From positions 140,332 to 204,331 of the forward strand of contig NZ_WHNX01000003.1 in assembly GCF_009362815.1 (NCBI RefSeq): DNA of 64,000 nt, read 5' to 3'. The notes beneath the pieces were generated by a model that made no database searches, was not told the origin of the DNA, and saw nothing but the letters and a program-made list of their open reading frames with translations. The stretch's first letter is position 1. Every line of letters starts with the position of its first letter. Shown here in pieces: positions 48,025 through 57,680 of the stretch. Origin of the DNA: Alkalibaculum sporogenes. Its GTDB lineage: Bacteria; Bacillota; Clostridia; Eubacteriales; Alkalibacteraceae. The position numbers were made by a program, and so were the translations under genes.

Positions 48025-48975
48025 ATGGGTAACTTTAAAGTTATGGGCATAACAGCAGGAAGAAAAGATGGGAACTCTGAGATATTATTAAAGGAAGCAC
48101 TTAATGTATGTGAGGGACAAGGAGCAGAGGTAATTATGGTTAATCTTCATGATTATCATATATTGGACTGTGTTGGATGTGAAGCATGTACGCAAGGTAT
48201 GGCAAGAGGAGTTCAAGTACCATGTATTCTAAAGGAAAAAGATGATAAGGATATACTTACTACAAAAATGTTAGATATGGATGCAGTTATATTTTCTATC
48301 CCTACATATGATTTGATGCCATGCTCTAAATATCTTACTTTTGCACATCGTAACTTGGCTTATGAAGCATCATTTTTACAAGAAATTGGTGCAATTCAAA
48401 AGAAAGATCGAGTTGCTGGAATCATATGTGTAGGAGGTTCAACCCGTTCATGGCAATCTATGGCACTAGAAGCCATGTCGGCAACCTTGTTTACCACATC
48501 TTTTCTTACAGTAGACCAAATGATGGCTATGCGTATTAGTCGTCCAGCCTATGCACTTATTCGTTCTGAATATATTGAAAGAGCACATGTTTTGGGTGAG
48601 AATATAATGAAAAGCCTTAAGACTCCAGCTACAAAGCGTGAATGGCTCGGGGATAAAGACTTTGGTTGGTGTCCAAACTGCCACTCAAATGCATTAGTGA
48701 AGGGCGAAGTTCAGTGGGATGGTATTTTCTGGCCAGTTGAATGTCAAGTATGTGGTGCTGGTGGAACATTAGAACAAGATGAAAAAGGAGATTATCAATT
48801 TGTCATTGCAGAAAATGGTCTAGTTAGAGATCGTACAACGGATGAAGGTCGTGCTCATCATCTTAGAGAAATTGGTACGGGAATGAAATTTTTCTATGAA
48901 CCAGAAAATCAAGCTATTGTAAAACAAAATATAGGAAAATACAAGAATAAAAAGTTTCCAACTATAGAAAAGTAA
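48025..48975 (+). CDS. Flavodoxin-fold NAD(P)H:FMN reductase-like protein with zinc ribbon
   Basis: A 316-residue protein. Residues 1-200 form an NADPH-dependent FMN reductase/flavodoxin-like fold (MGITAGRKDGNSEILLKEAL, DCVGCEACTQG, IFSIPTYDLMPC). Residues 217-245 form a zinc ribbon (CPNCHSNALV ... CQVCGAGG). It shares an operon with the PhlG-like gene and the fumarate-reductase-like gene. As I recall, the gut flavone reductase of Flavonifractor belongs to this broad family, so a flavone/flavonol ene-reductase role is a hypothesis. Confidence 0.78.
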   Translation: MGNFKVMGITAGRKDGNSEILLKEALNVCEGQGAEVIMVNLHDYHILDCVGCEACTQGMARGVQVPCILKEKDDKDILTTKMLDMDAVIFSIPTYDLMPCSKYLTFAHRNLAYEASFLQEIGAIQKKDRVAGIICVGGSTRSWQSMALEAMSATLFTTSFLTVDQMMAMRISRPAYALIRSEYIERAHVLGENIMKSLKTPATKREWLGDKDFGWCPNCHSNALVKGEVQWDGIFWPVECQVCGAGGTLEQDEKGDYQFVIAENGLVRDRTTDEGRAHHLREIGTGMKFFYEPENQAIVKQNIGKYKNKKFPTIEK

Positions 48976-49028
48976 AGTATTTGAATGCAATGTGATTAAA
49001 ATAATAGACAATAAGTGGAGGATTGAAG

Positions 49029-50510
49029 ATGAAAAAAATAGAGACAGATGTAATCGTAGTCGCAGCAGGATTATCAGGATTAGCAGCTAGTATCGCAGCC
49101 GCTGAAAGTGGTGCAGAAGTCGTCGCATTTGAAAAAGCAAACACAACAGGTGGAGCAGCGAATATGGCAATGGGTCCTTTAGGTATTGGATCTAGTATTC
49201 AAAAAAACCAAATGGTTCCACTTACTCCAGGCGAAGCGTTTAGAAAACATATGTTTTATACACATTATACTGTAGATGCACGTTTGGTTCGTGATTACTA
49301 TTTTAAATCTGGAAGTACCATTGATTGGTTAATGGATATGGGTGTAGAGTTTTTTGGCGCTTCAAGAGCATTTGGTGCACCAGAAGCTACAAGAGCATAT
49401 TCTGATGGTGAATTTACATGGCATATTGTTAAACCGGAAGGTGGTGGAGCACCAGGTCCTCGTGTTGCAGCAACAATGATAAAAAGAATGAGTGAAAAAG
49501 CTTCGGAATTAGACGTAGAAATTATGTTAGAAACACCTGTAAAAAGAATTATTATGGAAGATGGCAAAGCAGTAGGAGTTATTGCAAAAGATAAAAATGG
49601 CAATGAAATAGAAGCAAGAGCAAAAGCTGTAATTATAGCAACAGGTGGATTTGGTGATAATCCTGAAATGATTAAAGAAGAAACAGTATATGAATTCGGT
49701 AAGACGATTTTTAACTTTGCAATTCCTGGTATGAAAGGTGAAGGAATTAAAATGGCTTGGGAAGCTGGTGCAGGACGTACAGAAACGAAGATGGAATTAA
49801 TGTATCAATTACCCGATAATATGAATCACTTTATACTTGACGGAGCTTTTCGTCAACCTTGTTTATGGGTAAATAAAAATGGTCATAGGTTTATGCCTGA
49901 AGACCAAATCGCAAATACAACTCATACTGGAAATGCAATTACTGCACAGCCAGGTATGGTTGCATATACAATCTTTGATAGTAAACTATTGAGAAAATAT
50001 AAGAAGAAAGGCCCTGATATTATATCACATGTACATCCACATGACTTGTATGATCATTTTGATGCACAGTGGGAAAAGGACCTTGCTGATGGTTACGAAC
50101 CAATAGCTCAAGCAGATACCATTGAAGAACTTGCTGAAAAAGCAGGTATCGATGTGGCAGGATTACTTGAACAAGTACAAGAATATAATGATATGTGTGC
50201 AGAAGGCTACGATGAAATATTTGAAAAAGAAAGACAATATATGCAACCTATAGAAAAAGGTCCATTCTATTGCTGTCGTCAAAATGTAGGAGCTTATGGC
50301 TCATATGGTGGGATTCTAATTAATCATAAGACGGAAGTAATGACTCAAGATTCAAAAGTAATACCAGGTTTATATGCTGTAGGAACAGATGCGTGTAATA
50401 TTTATGGAGACAGTTATACATTTACATTATCAGGTAATACAATGGGATTTTGTTTAAACAGTGGACGTATTGCTGGAGAAAATGCAGCAGCTGCAGTACA
50501 AGGATTCTAA
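49029..50510 (+). CDS. Fumarate-reductase-like FAD-dependent ene-reductase
   Basis: A 493-residue soluble flavoprotein of the fumarate reductase/succinate dehydrogenase type: FAD site VAAGLSGLAASIAAAESGAEV with GGAANMAMG, FATGGFGDN-type segment (IIATGGFGDNPEM), and the closing GTDACNIYGDSYTFTLSGNTMGF. The first Gly of GxGxxG reads Ala. It has no haem, FMN-binding or membrane domain, so needs an external donor. Members include tetrahydrodaidzein, urocanate and cinnamate-type reductases; here chalcone to dihydrochalcone is proposed. ATG 49029 with GGAGG 7 bases upstream. Confidence 0.82.
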   Translation: MKKIETDVIVVAAGLSGLAASIAAAESGAEVVAFEKANTTGGAANMAMGPLGIGSSIQKNQMVPLTPGEAFRKHMFYTHYTVDARLVRDYYFKSGSTIDWLMDMGVEFFGASRAFGAPEATRAYSDGEFTWHIVKPEGGGAPGPRVAATMIKRMSEKASELDVEIMLETPVKRIIMEDGKAVGVIAKDKNGNEIEARAKAVIIATGGFGDNPEMIKEETVYEFGKTIFNFAIPGMKGEGIKMAWEAGAGRTETKMELMYQLPDNMNHFILDGAFRQPCLWVNKNGHRFMPEDQIANTTHTGNAITAQPGMVAYTIFDSKLLRKYKKKGPDIISHVHPHDLYDHFDAQWEKDLADGYEPIAQADTIEELAEKAGIDVAGLLEQVQEYNDMCAEGYDEIFEKERQYMQPIEKGPFYCCRQNVGAYGSYGGILINHKTEVMTQDSKVIPGLYAVGTDACNIYGDSYTFTLSGNTMGFCLNSGRIAGENAAAAVQGF

Positions 50511-50597
50511 TAGACATAGTAAAGTGTATTTAACCTTTAGGGCTAATTGCTACTATGCTTTATTATAACTCGAAAGATTATTGTAATAGAACACATT

Positions 50598-50626
50598 GGG
50601 GCTCGAAAAAATGAGTCCCTTTCTTA
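50598..50626 (+). terminator. Probable terminator of the PhlG-like operon
   Basis: Stem GGGGCTC/GAGTCCC with an 8-base loop followed by TTTCTT. Confidence 0.65.
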
Positions 50627-50706
50627 TACTTTATATAGTTAGAATAGAATTTAATACATATAACAGTATTCTATATATTGGTTATTCAATATAATAAGGA
50701 GGAAAA

Positions 50707-52797
50707 ATGAAGATAATTATCGATGGAAAAGAAATTGTAGCAGAAGTGGGAACGTCTGTTCTGCGTGCTGCCATTGATTCTGGAGTATTTATACCACATT
50801 TATGTGATCATCCAGATTTAGAGGCGGTTGGTGGATGTAGATTGTGTTCTGTAGAAGTGGAAGGAATTGAAGAAGTGGTGCCATCATGTAAAACAATTGT
50901 ACAAGAAGGTATGGTAGTGAAAGTCAATTCACCAAAAGCAGATAAAATAAGAAAGATGGCAATGGAATTAATTTTGGCTTCACATCCTGCCGAGTGTACA
51001 GGGTGTCCTAAATATGGAAAATGTGAATTGCAGTCTATGTATCAATATATGGGTGTAGGACCAGAACGATGGAGAATGAAATCAAGAACTATAGCAAATG
51101 ACGATAGCAATCCATTGATTCAACACTTGTTTACAAGATGTGTTCGTTGTGGACGTTGTATTAGAGCATGTAGAGATCTTAGAGGAGTAAAAGTGTTGGA
51201 TTTTCAAAGAACAAAAGATGGTTTACGTGTAGGGACAGACAACGGTGTTTCACTAAAGGAAGCAGGATGTAAATTTTGTGGAGCTTGTATTGAAGTATGT
51301 CCAACAGGATCTATTATGGATGCTATAGGAATTATAAAGGAAGATGTATCCTATAGAGATTCTGTAGTGCCTTGTACAAGTGCATGTCCAGCAAGTATAG
51401 ATATTCCTAGGTATATTCGTTATATCAAAGATGGTGATTTTGCAAAGGCAATAGCAGTAGTTCGTGAAAAAGTACCCTTCCCTAAAGTTTTAGGTAGCGT
51501 ATGTAGCCATGTGTGTGAAGATGATTGTAAAAGAAATGAATTAGGTAATCCTATTTCTATATGTAAATTAAAAAGAGCTGCAGCAGTTCATGACCATGGA
51601 GCTTGGAAAAAAAATGTGAAGAGATCTAATCCAACTGGTAAGAAGGTAGCAGTTATTGGTGGTGGTCCAGCAGGTCTAACAGCAGCATATTATCTAGTGA
51701 AAAAAGGACATGTAGTTACTGTAATTGAAGAAAATGAAAAAGTAGGAGGGCAATGTCGTTATGGCATTCCAGCTTATCGATTGCCAGATGAACTATTAGA
51801 TAATGAAATTGCAGATATTCTTGAAGAAGGAGTACAACTTATTACAGGAGCAAAGGCGGATACACCTAAAGCATTACTTGAAAAAGGTTATGATGCGGTT
51901 TTGGTTTCTTGTGGGACTCATCAGGGAACAATGTTGCCGCTCAAGGGCAACGATTTAGAAGGTGTGTATGTAAATACAGATTTTTTAAAAAATGCAAGGC
52001 TTAGTGCTCCATTAGCAATTGGAGAAAATGTAATGGTACTAGGGGGTGGTAATGTAGCTTATGATTGTGCAAGAACAGCCCTCCGGTTAGGTGCAAAAAA
52101 AGTATATATTGCATGTCTTGAAAATACTGATCAGATGACGGCGACTAAAGACGAGATTGAAGAAGGACAAGAAGAAGGTGTCATTTTACATTCAGCACAT
52201 TCCTTTCTCAGAATTGTCGGTGACACAAAAGTTGAAGGTGTGGAATTACAAAAAGTAGATAAATTTTATTTTGATGAAAACCGTAGGCCAGTTATTGAGT
52301 TGTCAGAAGGGACAAAAGAGATTATTCTAGTGGACAATGTAATATTTGCAGTAGGTCAAAAGCCTGCTGGTACAGACACTATGGGATTAGAACTTATCAA
52401 TAATGCCTATGTGAAGACTAATGACAATATGGAGACAAGCATGGAAGGTGTATTTGCAGCAGGAGATGTAGTAACGGGAACAAAATCTGTAATTATTGCC
52501 ATAGAAGCTGGACGTAAAAGTGCAGAAGAAATAGATAAGTATTTAGGTGGTAATGGAGATATTAGTGAACAACTTGTATATAAAGAATCCCCAAATTCGT
52601 ATATAGGTCCTTGTCCAGGATTTGGTGATTTAGAAAGAAGTAAACCGAAATTGCTAAATTCTAATATTAGAAAATCTAGTTTTGAAGTAGTTGAAAAAAC
52701 ATTTGAAGTAGATACAGCAAAATGTGAGGCTAGTCGTTGTCTACAATGTGATCTTAGATTAAATATAACAAAGCCAAAACTTTGGAATGAATATTAG
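50707..52797 (+). CDS. NAD(P)H-dependent Fe-S flavoprotein (NuoG N-terminal plus GltD-like)
   Basis: A 696-residue electron-transfer protein: [2Fe-2S] ferredoxin domain (residues 1-80; CDHPDLEAVGGCRLCSVEV), NuoG-type Cys segment (CTGCPKYGKCELQ), two [4Fe-4S] motifs (CVRCGRCIRAC; CKFCGACIEVCPTG), a GltD-like linker (CTSACPASIDIPRYIRYI), and two nucleotide-binding folds (VIGGGPAGLTAAYY for FAD; LGGGNVAYDCA for NAD(P)H), closing with EASRCLQCD. It probably takes electrons from NAD(P)H or ferredoxin and passes them to the partner below and to the flavoprotein reductase upstream. Electron bifurcation cannot be judged from sequence. Confidence 0.85.
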   Translation: MKIIIDGKEIVAEVGTSVLRAAIDSGVFIPHLCDHPDLEAVGGCRLCSVEVEGIEEVVPSCKTIVQEGMVVKVNSPKADKIRKMAMELILASHPAECTGCPKYGKCELQSMYQYMGVGPERWRMKSRTIANDDSNPLIQHLFTRCVRCGRCIRACRDLRGVKVLDFQRTKDGLRVGTDNGVSLKEAGCKFCGACIEVCPTGSIMDAIGIIKEDVSYRDSVVPCTSACPASIDIPRYIRYIKDGDFAKAIAVVREKVPFPKVLGSVCSHVCEDDCKRNELGNPISICKLKRAAAVHDHGAWKKNVKRSNPTGKKVAVIGGGPAGLTAAYYLVKKGHVVTVIEENEKVGGQCRYGIPAYRLPDELLDNEIADILEEGVQLITGAKADTPKALLEKGYDAVLVSCGTHQGTMLPLKGNDLEGVYVNTDFLKNARLSAPLAIGENVMVLGGGNVAYDCARTALRLGAKKVYIACLENTDQMTATKDEIEEGQEEGVILHSAHSFLRIVGDTKVEGVELQKVDKFYFDENRRPVIELSEGTKEIILVDNVIFAVGQKPAGTDTMGLELINNAYVKTNDNMETSMEGVFAAGDVVTGTKSVIIAIEAGRKSAEEIDKYLGGNGDISEQLVYKESPNSYIGPCPGFGDLERSKPKLLNSNIRKSSFEVVEKTFEVDTAKCEASRCLQCDLRLNITKPKLWNEY

Positions 52798-52811
52798 GAA
52801 GGAGAGTTAAA

Positions 52812-53918
52812 ATGGGTGAATATATGATTTGTAATACTATACCGATCTATCAAGAAGCGCCAGTTTCTTCTGAACTATTCAAGAGAGATATTTCAAAAAT
52901 TTTAAAAGCAATATCAGAAATGCAAGTAGATAAAAAATATTTAGTTGTTAATGAATGGAATAAAGAATTAATGGAATTATTAGAAGAGCAGACAGACGCG
53001 TGTTCTAATCTTGAAATTATTACAGTTGAAGCTAAGGGTGGTTTTGTTTTTGGAAATGCTACTGCAGTTTCAAAGCTAATAGAAGGTGAAAAACCAATAC
53101 CATCAGGTATGAATGAAAACATTCCAGTTTATTCAGTTGAAGAATTATTAGGAACCGACGAGAAGGTTGAATATATCGAAAATTGTTCAGGAAAGAAAGA
53201 GGTGCATACTTTTGAAAAAAAGATAAAGCCAAGAGATATCTTGGGTAAGTGTGATTTTCATAAAAAGTTTAAAGGGATGTATTTTGGATATCCTATGGGA
53301 CTGCTACTCTCATCTGAACAATTAGATGAAGAAGTGGAATTGCTTACAGACTACGTCATTATTTTCAGTGAAGATGATTGTATTCTGGATAGCCTAGTGA
53401 ATATAACAGAAAGATATAAAAATGAGTCCTGTGGACGGTGTGTGTTTGGCTACGAAGGAACGACGCAGTTTTATATGATTTTATCTGACATTGCACAAAA
53501 AAAAGGTAAGAATAGTGATGTTGAATTGTTACTGGGTTTGTGCAACGAGATGCAAAATCAATCTTTATGTGATATTGGAACTGTAGCAGCCAATACGGTT
53601 GTATCAGCTATACATAATTTTAGAGAAGAGATTGAAGATCATATTACAAAGAAAATTTGTAAGGCTTCTGTATGCAGTAAATTTACAACCTACCATATTA
53701 TTGCAGATAAATGTACAGGTTGCAACGAATGTGAGGATACATGTGATGATGATGCGATCCTTGGTAAAAAGAAATTTATTCATGTAATTGATCAAGACGA
53801 ATGTGTACAATGTGGTGCTTGTGTCAATGCATGTGATGAAGGAGCCATTGTAAAAGCTGGACCCATTAAGCCAAAAGGTCCGAAGAATCCAATTCCTTGT
53901 AAAAGAGAAGTAAAGTAG
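52812..53918 (+). CDS. NuoF-like Fe-S protein with C-terminal 2[4Fe-4S] ferredoxin
   Basis: A 368-residue protein. Residues about 1-190 resemble a degenerate NuoF/SLBB-like region without the glycine-rich NADH/FMN site (no GRGGAGFPTG). Residues about 200-285 keep the NuoF cluster domain (ESCGRCVFGYEG ... QNQSLCDIG), and residues about 300-350 form a double ferredoxin (CTGCNECEDTCDDD; CVQCGACVNACDEG). It is 14 bases behind the 50707 gene and is likely its partner subunit, carrying electrons but not binding NADH itself. Confidence 0.78.
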   Translation: MGEYMICNTIPIYQEAPVSSELFKRDISKILKAISEMQVDKKYLVVNEWNKELMELLEEQTDACSNLEIITVEAKGGFVFGNATAVSKLIEGEKPIPSGMNENIPVYSVEELLGTDEKVEYIENCSGKKEVHTFEKKIKPRDILGKCDFHKKFKGMYFGYPMGLLLSSEQLDEEVELLTDYVIIFSEDDCILDSLVNITERYKNESCGRCVFGYEGTTQFYMILSDIAQKKGKNSDVELLLGLCNEMQNQSLCDIGTVAANTVVSAIHNFREEIEDHITKKICKASVCSKFTTYHIIADKCTGCNECEDTCDDDAILGKKKFIHVIDQDECVQCGACVNACDEGAIVKAGPIKPKGPKNPIPCKREVK

Positions 53919-53930
53919 TTTGCTACTTTT
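53911..53930 (+). terminator. Possible terminator after electron-transfer module
   Basis: Short stem AAAGTAG/CTACTTT with TTTG loop and TTTTAT, overlapping the stop codon. Confidence 0.5.
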
Positions 53931-53983
53931 ATAAGCACGATAATAGCAATTCTACCTTTTCTAATACATCTATAAAGTATAGT

Positions 53984-54030
53984 AATGAAAACTTGTTTTC
54001 ATTTGGCGACTGTCCGAGTTTCTTGTGTTT
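53984..54030 (+). repeat. Partial terminator-associated repeat
   Basis: AATGAAAACTTGTTTTCATT then TGGCGACTGTCCGAGTTTCTTGTG: the palindrome and the tail of the repeat family without its opening. It lies in the 313-base gap before the LysR gene, which has no other recognisable feature. Confidence 0.7.
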
Positions 54031-54231
54031 TATTTAATTTTAGAGTTTTATTAGATAATAACATTATAGTTACTACCTTTAGGTAGATTGATTCTTAAAA
54101 TTAAGTGTAAACACCTCGTTGTAAATTATCTTTATAAAGGATAGAATAATAGTAGTATAATAATTAGAATTTAAAATACATTAAGTTAGTTTTTCTAATA
54201 ATAATATTATTATAAGATGGGGTGATTTACT

Positions 54232-55125
54232 TTGGAATTAAGACAGCTACATTATTTTATAGCAGTTGCGGAAGAACTTAATTTTACAAATGCTGCTCTG
54301 AAACTTCATATAGCACAACAACCTGTGAGTGTACAAATAAAAAAACTTGAAGATGAAATAGGTGTAAAATTGTTTGAAAGGACTACAAGGCAAGTAATTT
54401 TAACTCCAGAAGGAAGTGCTTTTTTAACTGAAGTAAGACAAGTTTTTAATCATTTAGATAAAGCAGTTGAAGATGCACGTGCTATAAGCAAAGGGAAGGC
54501 ATTTAAGATCAATATGGGTTATGAGAGCGCAACTACTTGTAGAATCCTTCCTATCTGCATTAAAAGAATACATAGTAAACTCCCAAAGATCAAAATAGAA
54601 TTACACGAGTTAGAAGCGCATGAAATATACAATAAGATTAATAATAGAGATATAGATTTAGGTCTAATGTTTTTAGATAAGGAGTATTTAGAATTTGACG
54701 AATTTGAAGTAAAAAGACTTGGTTCAGATAGGTCGGTTGTAGCTTTTCCAAAAGGTCATTTTTTCTCTGACAAAGAGAACATCTCTTTATGCGATCTTTC
54801 GAAAGAACCCTTTGTAGTTATAAAAAGAAGTGTAAAGCCTAATTTTTATAACAAGTTTATGAGATTATGCAAGAACGCTGGATTTGAACCAAATATCGTT
54901 CAAGAAGTTACAAGCGAACAAGCACTTATGTCCCTTGTCGCAGAAGGGATTGGGGTTACTATCGTTTTTGATTGTCTTCGAGATACTTTTAATGAAGATG
55001 TGGATTTTGTACCACTTATTAATCCTGAAATATATATAGATTATGGATTTTTGTGGAAAAATGGTAATAAATCTTCACATATAAATTCTATTACTAATAT
55101 CGATATGAAAATTTCTAAGAAGTAA
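54232..55125 (+). CDS. LysR-family transcriptional regulator
   Basis: A 297-residue LysR protein with N-terminal HTH (MELRQLHYFIAVAEELNFTNAALKLHIAQQPVSVQIKKLE, residues 1-40 in two parts) and an effector domain (about 90-295; VTSEQALMSLVAEGIGV). TTG 54232 is the start, since it gives the usual MELRQL beginning and GGGGTG lies upstream. It precedes the TRAP transporter genes and may regulate them through the dyad at 55503. Confidence 0.92.
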   Translation: MELRQLHYFIAVAEELNFTNAALKLHIAQQPVSVQIKKLEDEIGVKLFERTTRQVILTPEGSAFLTEVRQVFNHLDKAVEDARAISKGKAFKINMGYESATTCRILPICIKRIHSKLPKIKIELHELEAHEIYNKINNRDIDLGLMFLDKEYLEFDEFEVKRLGSDRSVVAFPKGHFFSDKENISLCDLSKEPFVVIKRSVKPNFYNKFMRLCKNAGFEPNIVQEVTSEQALMSLVAEGIGVTIVFDCLRDTFNEDVDFVPLINPEIYIDYGFLWKNGNKSSHINSITNIDMKISKK

Positions 55126-55187
55126 GGATCTTGCTTTATCTATAGATAGAATATAGTTGCACTAGATTAACTTAATATCTAATAACT

Positions 55188-55218
55188 AAGAGACTGTAAA
55201 TCATACAGCTCTTTTTTA
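55188..55218 (+). terminator. Terminator after LysR gene
   Basis: Stem AAGAG..CTGT/ACAG.CTCTT followed by TTTTTT. Confidence 0.85.
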
Positions 55219-55763
55219 TTGAGTAAAAAAGTGAAATTACTTTTTAATGAAAAAATACTTGAATGTATATTTGATATGTATGAAAAAATTTAGAGTACTA
55301 ATCTAGGTATCATACTAAGAGAAAGCTTTTGTTATTTTTGATTAATAAACATATTTGATTGTCTTTATAAATTCAATAATATGATATTTTCTTTAATTTT
55401 TAAAGTGGTATGTAGAGTAGGTCGATTCTGTTAATTACCAAAGTTAGTTAAAATGTTTTACATAGATGGACTCTCCAATTAAACCATTAATTTACACATA
55501 TAACCTTTAAGTTATGGATTGCATCCTATTCAGATATTATACAAACAAGGTAGTTTATAATATAATTCACTCATGTAATGCATTACAAAGTAAATTAGAA
55601 GATGAAAAAAATTCCAATCCTATTACAGCGTGGTAATTGTCCCTATTTACTCCAGATAATTTATTAATCAACATATTGCTTTTAGAATGTTTCAATCATG
55701 ACTAAACTAAGATTTTAAATGTTTACTATTACGTTAGTAATACACAAAAGGGAGGAGAAAATA
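55219..55763. other. TRAP operon upstream region
   Basis: About 545 bases without a gene. The only clear element is the conserved promoter block at about 55500-55575 (separate entry). A leader of roughly 190 bases would follow; I see no known riboswitch in it. Confidence 0.5.
55502..55575 (+). promoter_or_regulatory. LysR-type dyad and promoter block, TRAP operon
   Basis: Palindrome ATAACCTTTAAGTTAT at about 55502, then TTG.AT.CT.TT, ATTATACAA and TTTATAATAT in the same order and near-identical spacing as at 59994-60055. ATAAC-N6-GTTAT dyads are typical LysR sites. Confidence 0.7.
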
Positions 55764-56288
55764 ATGACAAAAACTATAAAAATTCTAGGTTATTTGGGAA
55801 ACTTTTTGAACATTATATCAATTGCTGCACTTATTTTTATGATGCTCATTGTTGTTGCAGATATAATTATGAGAACTGTATTCGCAAGTCCAATTGTTGG
55901 GGCAACTGAAATGGTACGTATGGCAATGGTGTGCATGGTGCCTACATTCGTAAGTGCATTATTAGATGGATGTCATGTAAGGGTAGGTATATTGGTAGAT
56001 AATATCGGTCGAAAGGGTCAGCTTATATTTGATACATTTGGCTATATTACAACTGCAATTATATGTGCATTGATTTCCTATCAGTCATATGTCGAAATGA
56101 AGTTTGCAATTAATTATATGGAAGTTTATTCAATGTTGCGTATTCCAAAGTGGCCATTTCAGCTGATTTTTAGTATATCGTTTGCAATTATGGTTCCAGC
56201 TATTATAGCATTGCTTATTTTAAAGTTTATTGACAAAGATGCGTATAAAATTAATGAGACAGAAGAAGGAGTTGAGGCAGTTGAGTAA
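55764..56288 (+). CDS. TRAP transporter small permease (DctQ)
   Basis: A 174-residue membrane protein with four helices and the DctQ features ADIIMRTVFASPIVGATEM and ALLDGCHVRVGIL. ATG 55764 follows GGGAGGAG; an upstream in-frame start at 55719 has no ribosome site. It pairs with DctM to drive solute uptake with Na+ or H+. Confidence 0.92.
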   Translation: MTKTIKILGYLGNFLNIISIAALIFMMLIVVADIIMRTVFASPIVGATEMVRMAMVCMVPTFVSALLDGCHVRVGILVDNIGRKGQLIFDTFGYITTAIICALISYQSYVEMKFAINYMEVYSMLRIPKWPFQLIFSISFAIMVPAIIALLILKFIDKDAYKINETEEGVEAVE

Positions 56289-57576
56289 TGAAATAATCGG
56301 ATTAATTGGTATAGTTGTTCTATTGATATTAATATGTAGTCGTGTTTGGATTGGGGCAGCGTTAGCAATCGTTGGTTTTTTCGGACTCTTGATTATGAGT
56401 GGTAGTTCCCAAGCTTTTTCTACATTAGGAACAGCACCTTACATGAATATCGATAACTACACGATTACTGCTATACCAATGTTTACTCTTATGGGCATGG
56501 TAATTGCAGAGACAAGTATTGGTAAGGGTCTCTATGAAGCAGCTTATAGATTCTTAGGACGTAAAAATGGTGGGGTAGCATCCGCAACAGTTGTAGCAAG
56601 TGGTCTAATGGGTGCTATTACTGGTTCGGATAATGTCTCTTGTGTTATTATGTCAAAACTTGCTTTGCCAGAACTAAAACGTTTTAAATATAATGATGGT
56701 CTTGCAACAGCATCTGTTGCAGCTGGTGCTCCATTGGCGATTATTATACCACCAAGTATGGCATTTATTATGTACGGTATGTTAACAGAACAATCTGTAG
56801 GTAAGCTTTTTATGGCAGGATTAATTCCGGGTGCTATTCTGGTATCGGTTTTTGTACTGGCAATTTCTATTAGTTGTAATAGAAATAAAACTTTAGGACC
56901 AAAAGGTGATAAGTTTACTTTAAAAGAAAAAATGAATGCTTTAGTAGGTGTGCTTCCTACAATAATCTTATTTTTATTAGTTTTAGGTGGAATATATTTT
57001 GGAATATGTACAACTACAGAGGCAGGCGCTATTGGTGCTCTAGGTGCGATTATAATCGCAGGGGTAACAAAACAGTTGTCTGCAAAGAAAATGTATACAA
57101 TACTTAGAGCAACAGTGGTAGCTGTCGGATTTGTTATCTTTATGATAGCAGGCACTTTCATTTTTATTAAATTTATTACTTTATCACATGTTCCATTGGC
57201 ACTTACAGAGTTGATTATAGGTATGGAAGTTAATAGATTCATTGTACTGTTAGCTGTTGCAATAATGTATCTTGTATTAGGGATGATTATGCCACATATA
57301 CCTATGATGATATTAACAGTCCCACTTTTATTTCCAGCGATGACGGCACTTGGTTTTGATCCTATTTGGTTTGGGTGTTTCGTAGTTATGATGATGGCAC
57401 TTGGGGCAATATCACCACCAATCGGAATGGATGTATTCATTGTTGCTGGTATTTCAAAAGTACCGGTTTTAGAGATATACAAGGGTATGATACCATTTTT
57501 AATTGCTGACGTTGCAGTAATTATACTCATATGTGTATTTCCACAGATTGTAACTTTTTTACCATCTTTGATGTAA
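56281..57576 (+). CDS. TRAP transporter large permease (DctM)
   Basis: A 431-residue membrane protein with about 12 helices; landmarks IPMFTLMGMVIAETSIGKGLY, GLMGAITGSDNVSCVIM and the GMIMPHIPMMILTVPLLFP region. TTG 56281 is preferred as start: GGAG lies 9 bases upstream and it overlaps the dctQ stop by 8 bases, giving coupling and a normal length. Confidence 0.93.
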   Translation: MSNEIIGLIGIVVLLILICSRVWIGAALAIVGFFGLLIMSGSSQAFSTLGTAPYMNIDNYTITAIPMFTLMGMVIAETSIGKGLYEAAYRFLGRKNGGVASATVVASGLMGAITGSDNVSCVIMSKLALPELKRFKYNDGLATASVAAGAPLAIIIPPSMAFIMYGMLTEQSVGKLFMAGLIPGAILVSVFVLAISISCNRNKTLGPKGDKFTLKEKMNALVGVLPTIILFLLVLGGIYFGICTTTEAGAIGALGAIIIAGVTKQLSAKKMYTILRATVVAVGFVIFMIAGTFIFIKFITLSHVPLALTELIIGMEVNRFIVLLAVAIMYLVLGMIMPHIPMMILTVPLLFPAMTALGFDPIWFGCFVVMMMALGAISPPIGMDVFIVAGISKVPVLEIYKGMIPFLIADVAVIILICVFPQIVTFLPSLM

Positions 57577-57680
57577 TAGTAATGTATTTTCATAAATGAT
57601 ATCACAAAAATTAGAATATACTTTCTAATTTTGAAGAGAAGTCATTTAATTTGAAGATAAAAAAAAATAGGGGGATTAAG

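Noticed and set aside
50530..50560. Third full LysR promoter block before the electron-transfer genes
   Set aside because: Only TTAACCTTTAGG is shared; the second half of the dyad and the downstream elements are not conserved, so it is mentioned only as a weak echo.
56544..57605. Long reverse-strand ORF (353 codons) opposite dctM
   Set aside because: It is antisense to a clear TRAP permease gene, rich in Ile/Pro/Thr as expected for a shadow of a membrane protein, and lacks a ribosome site.
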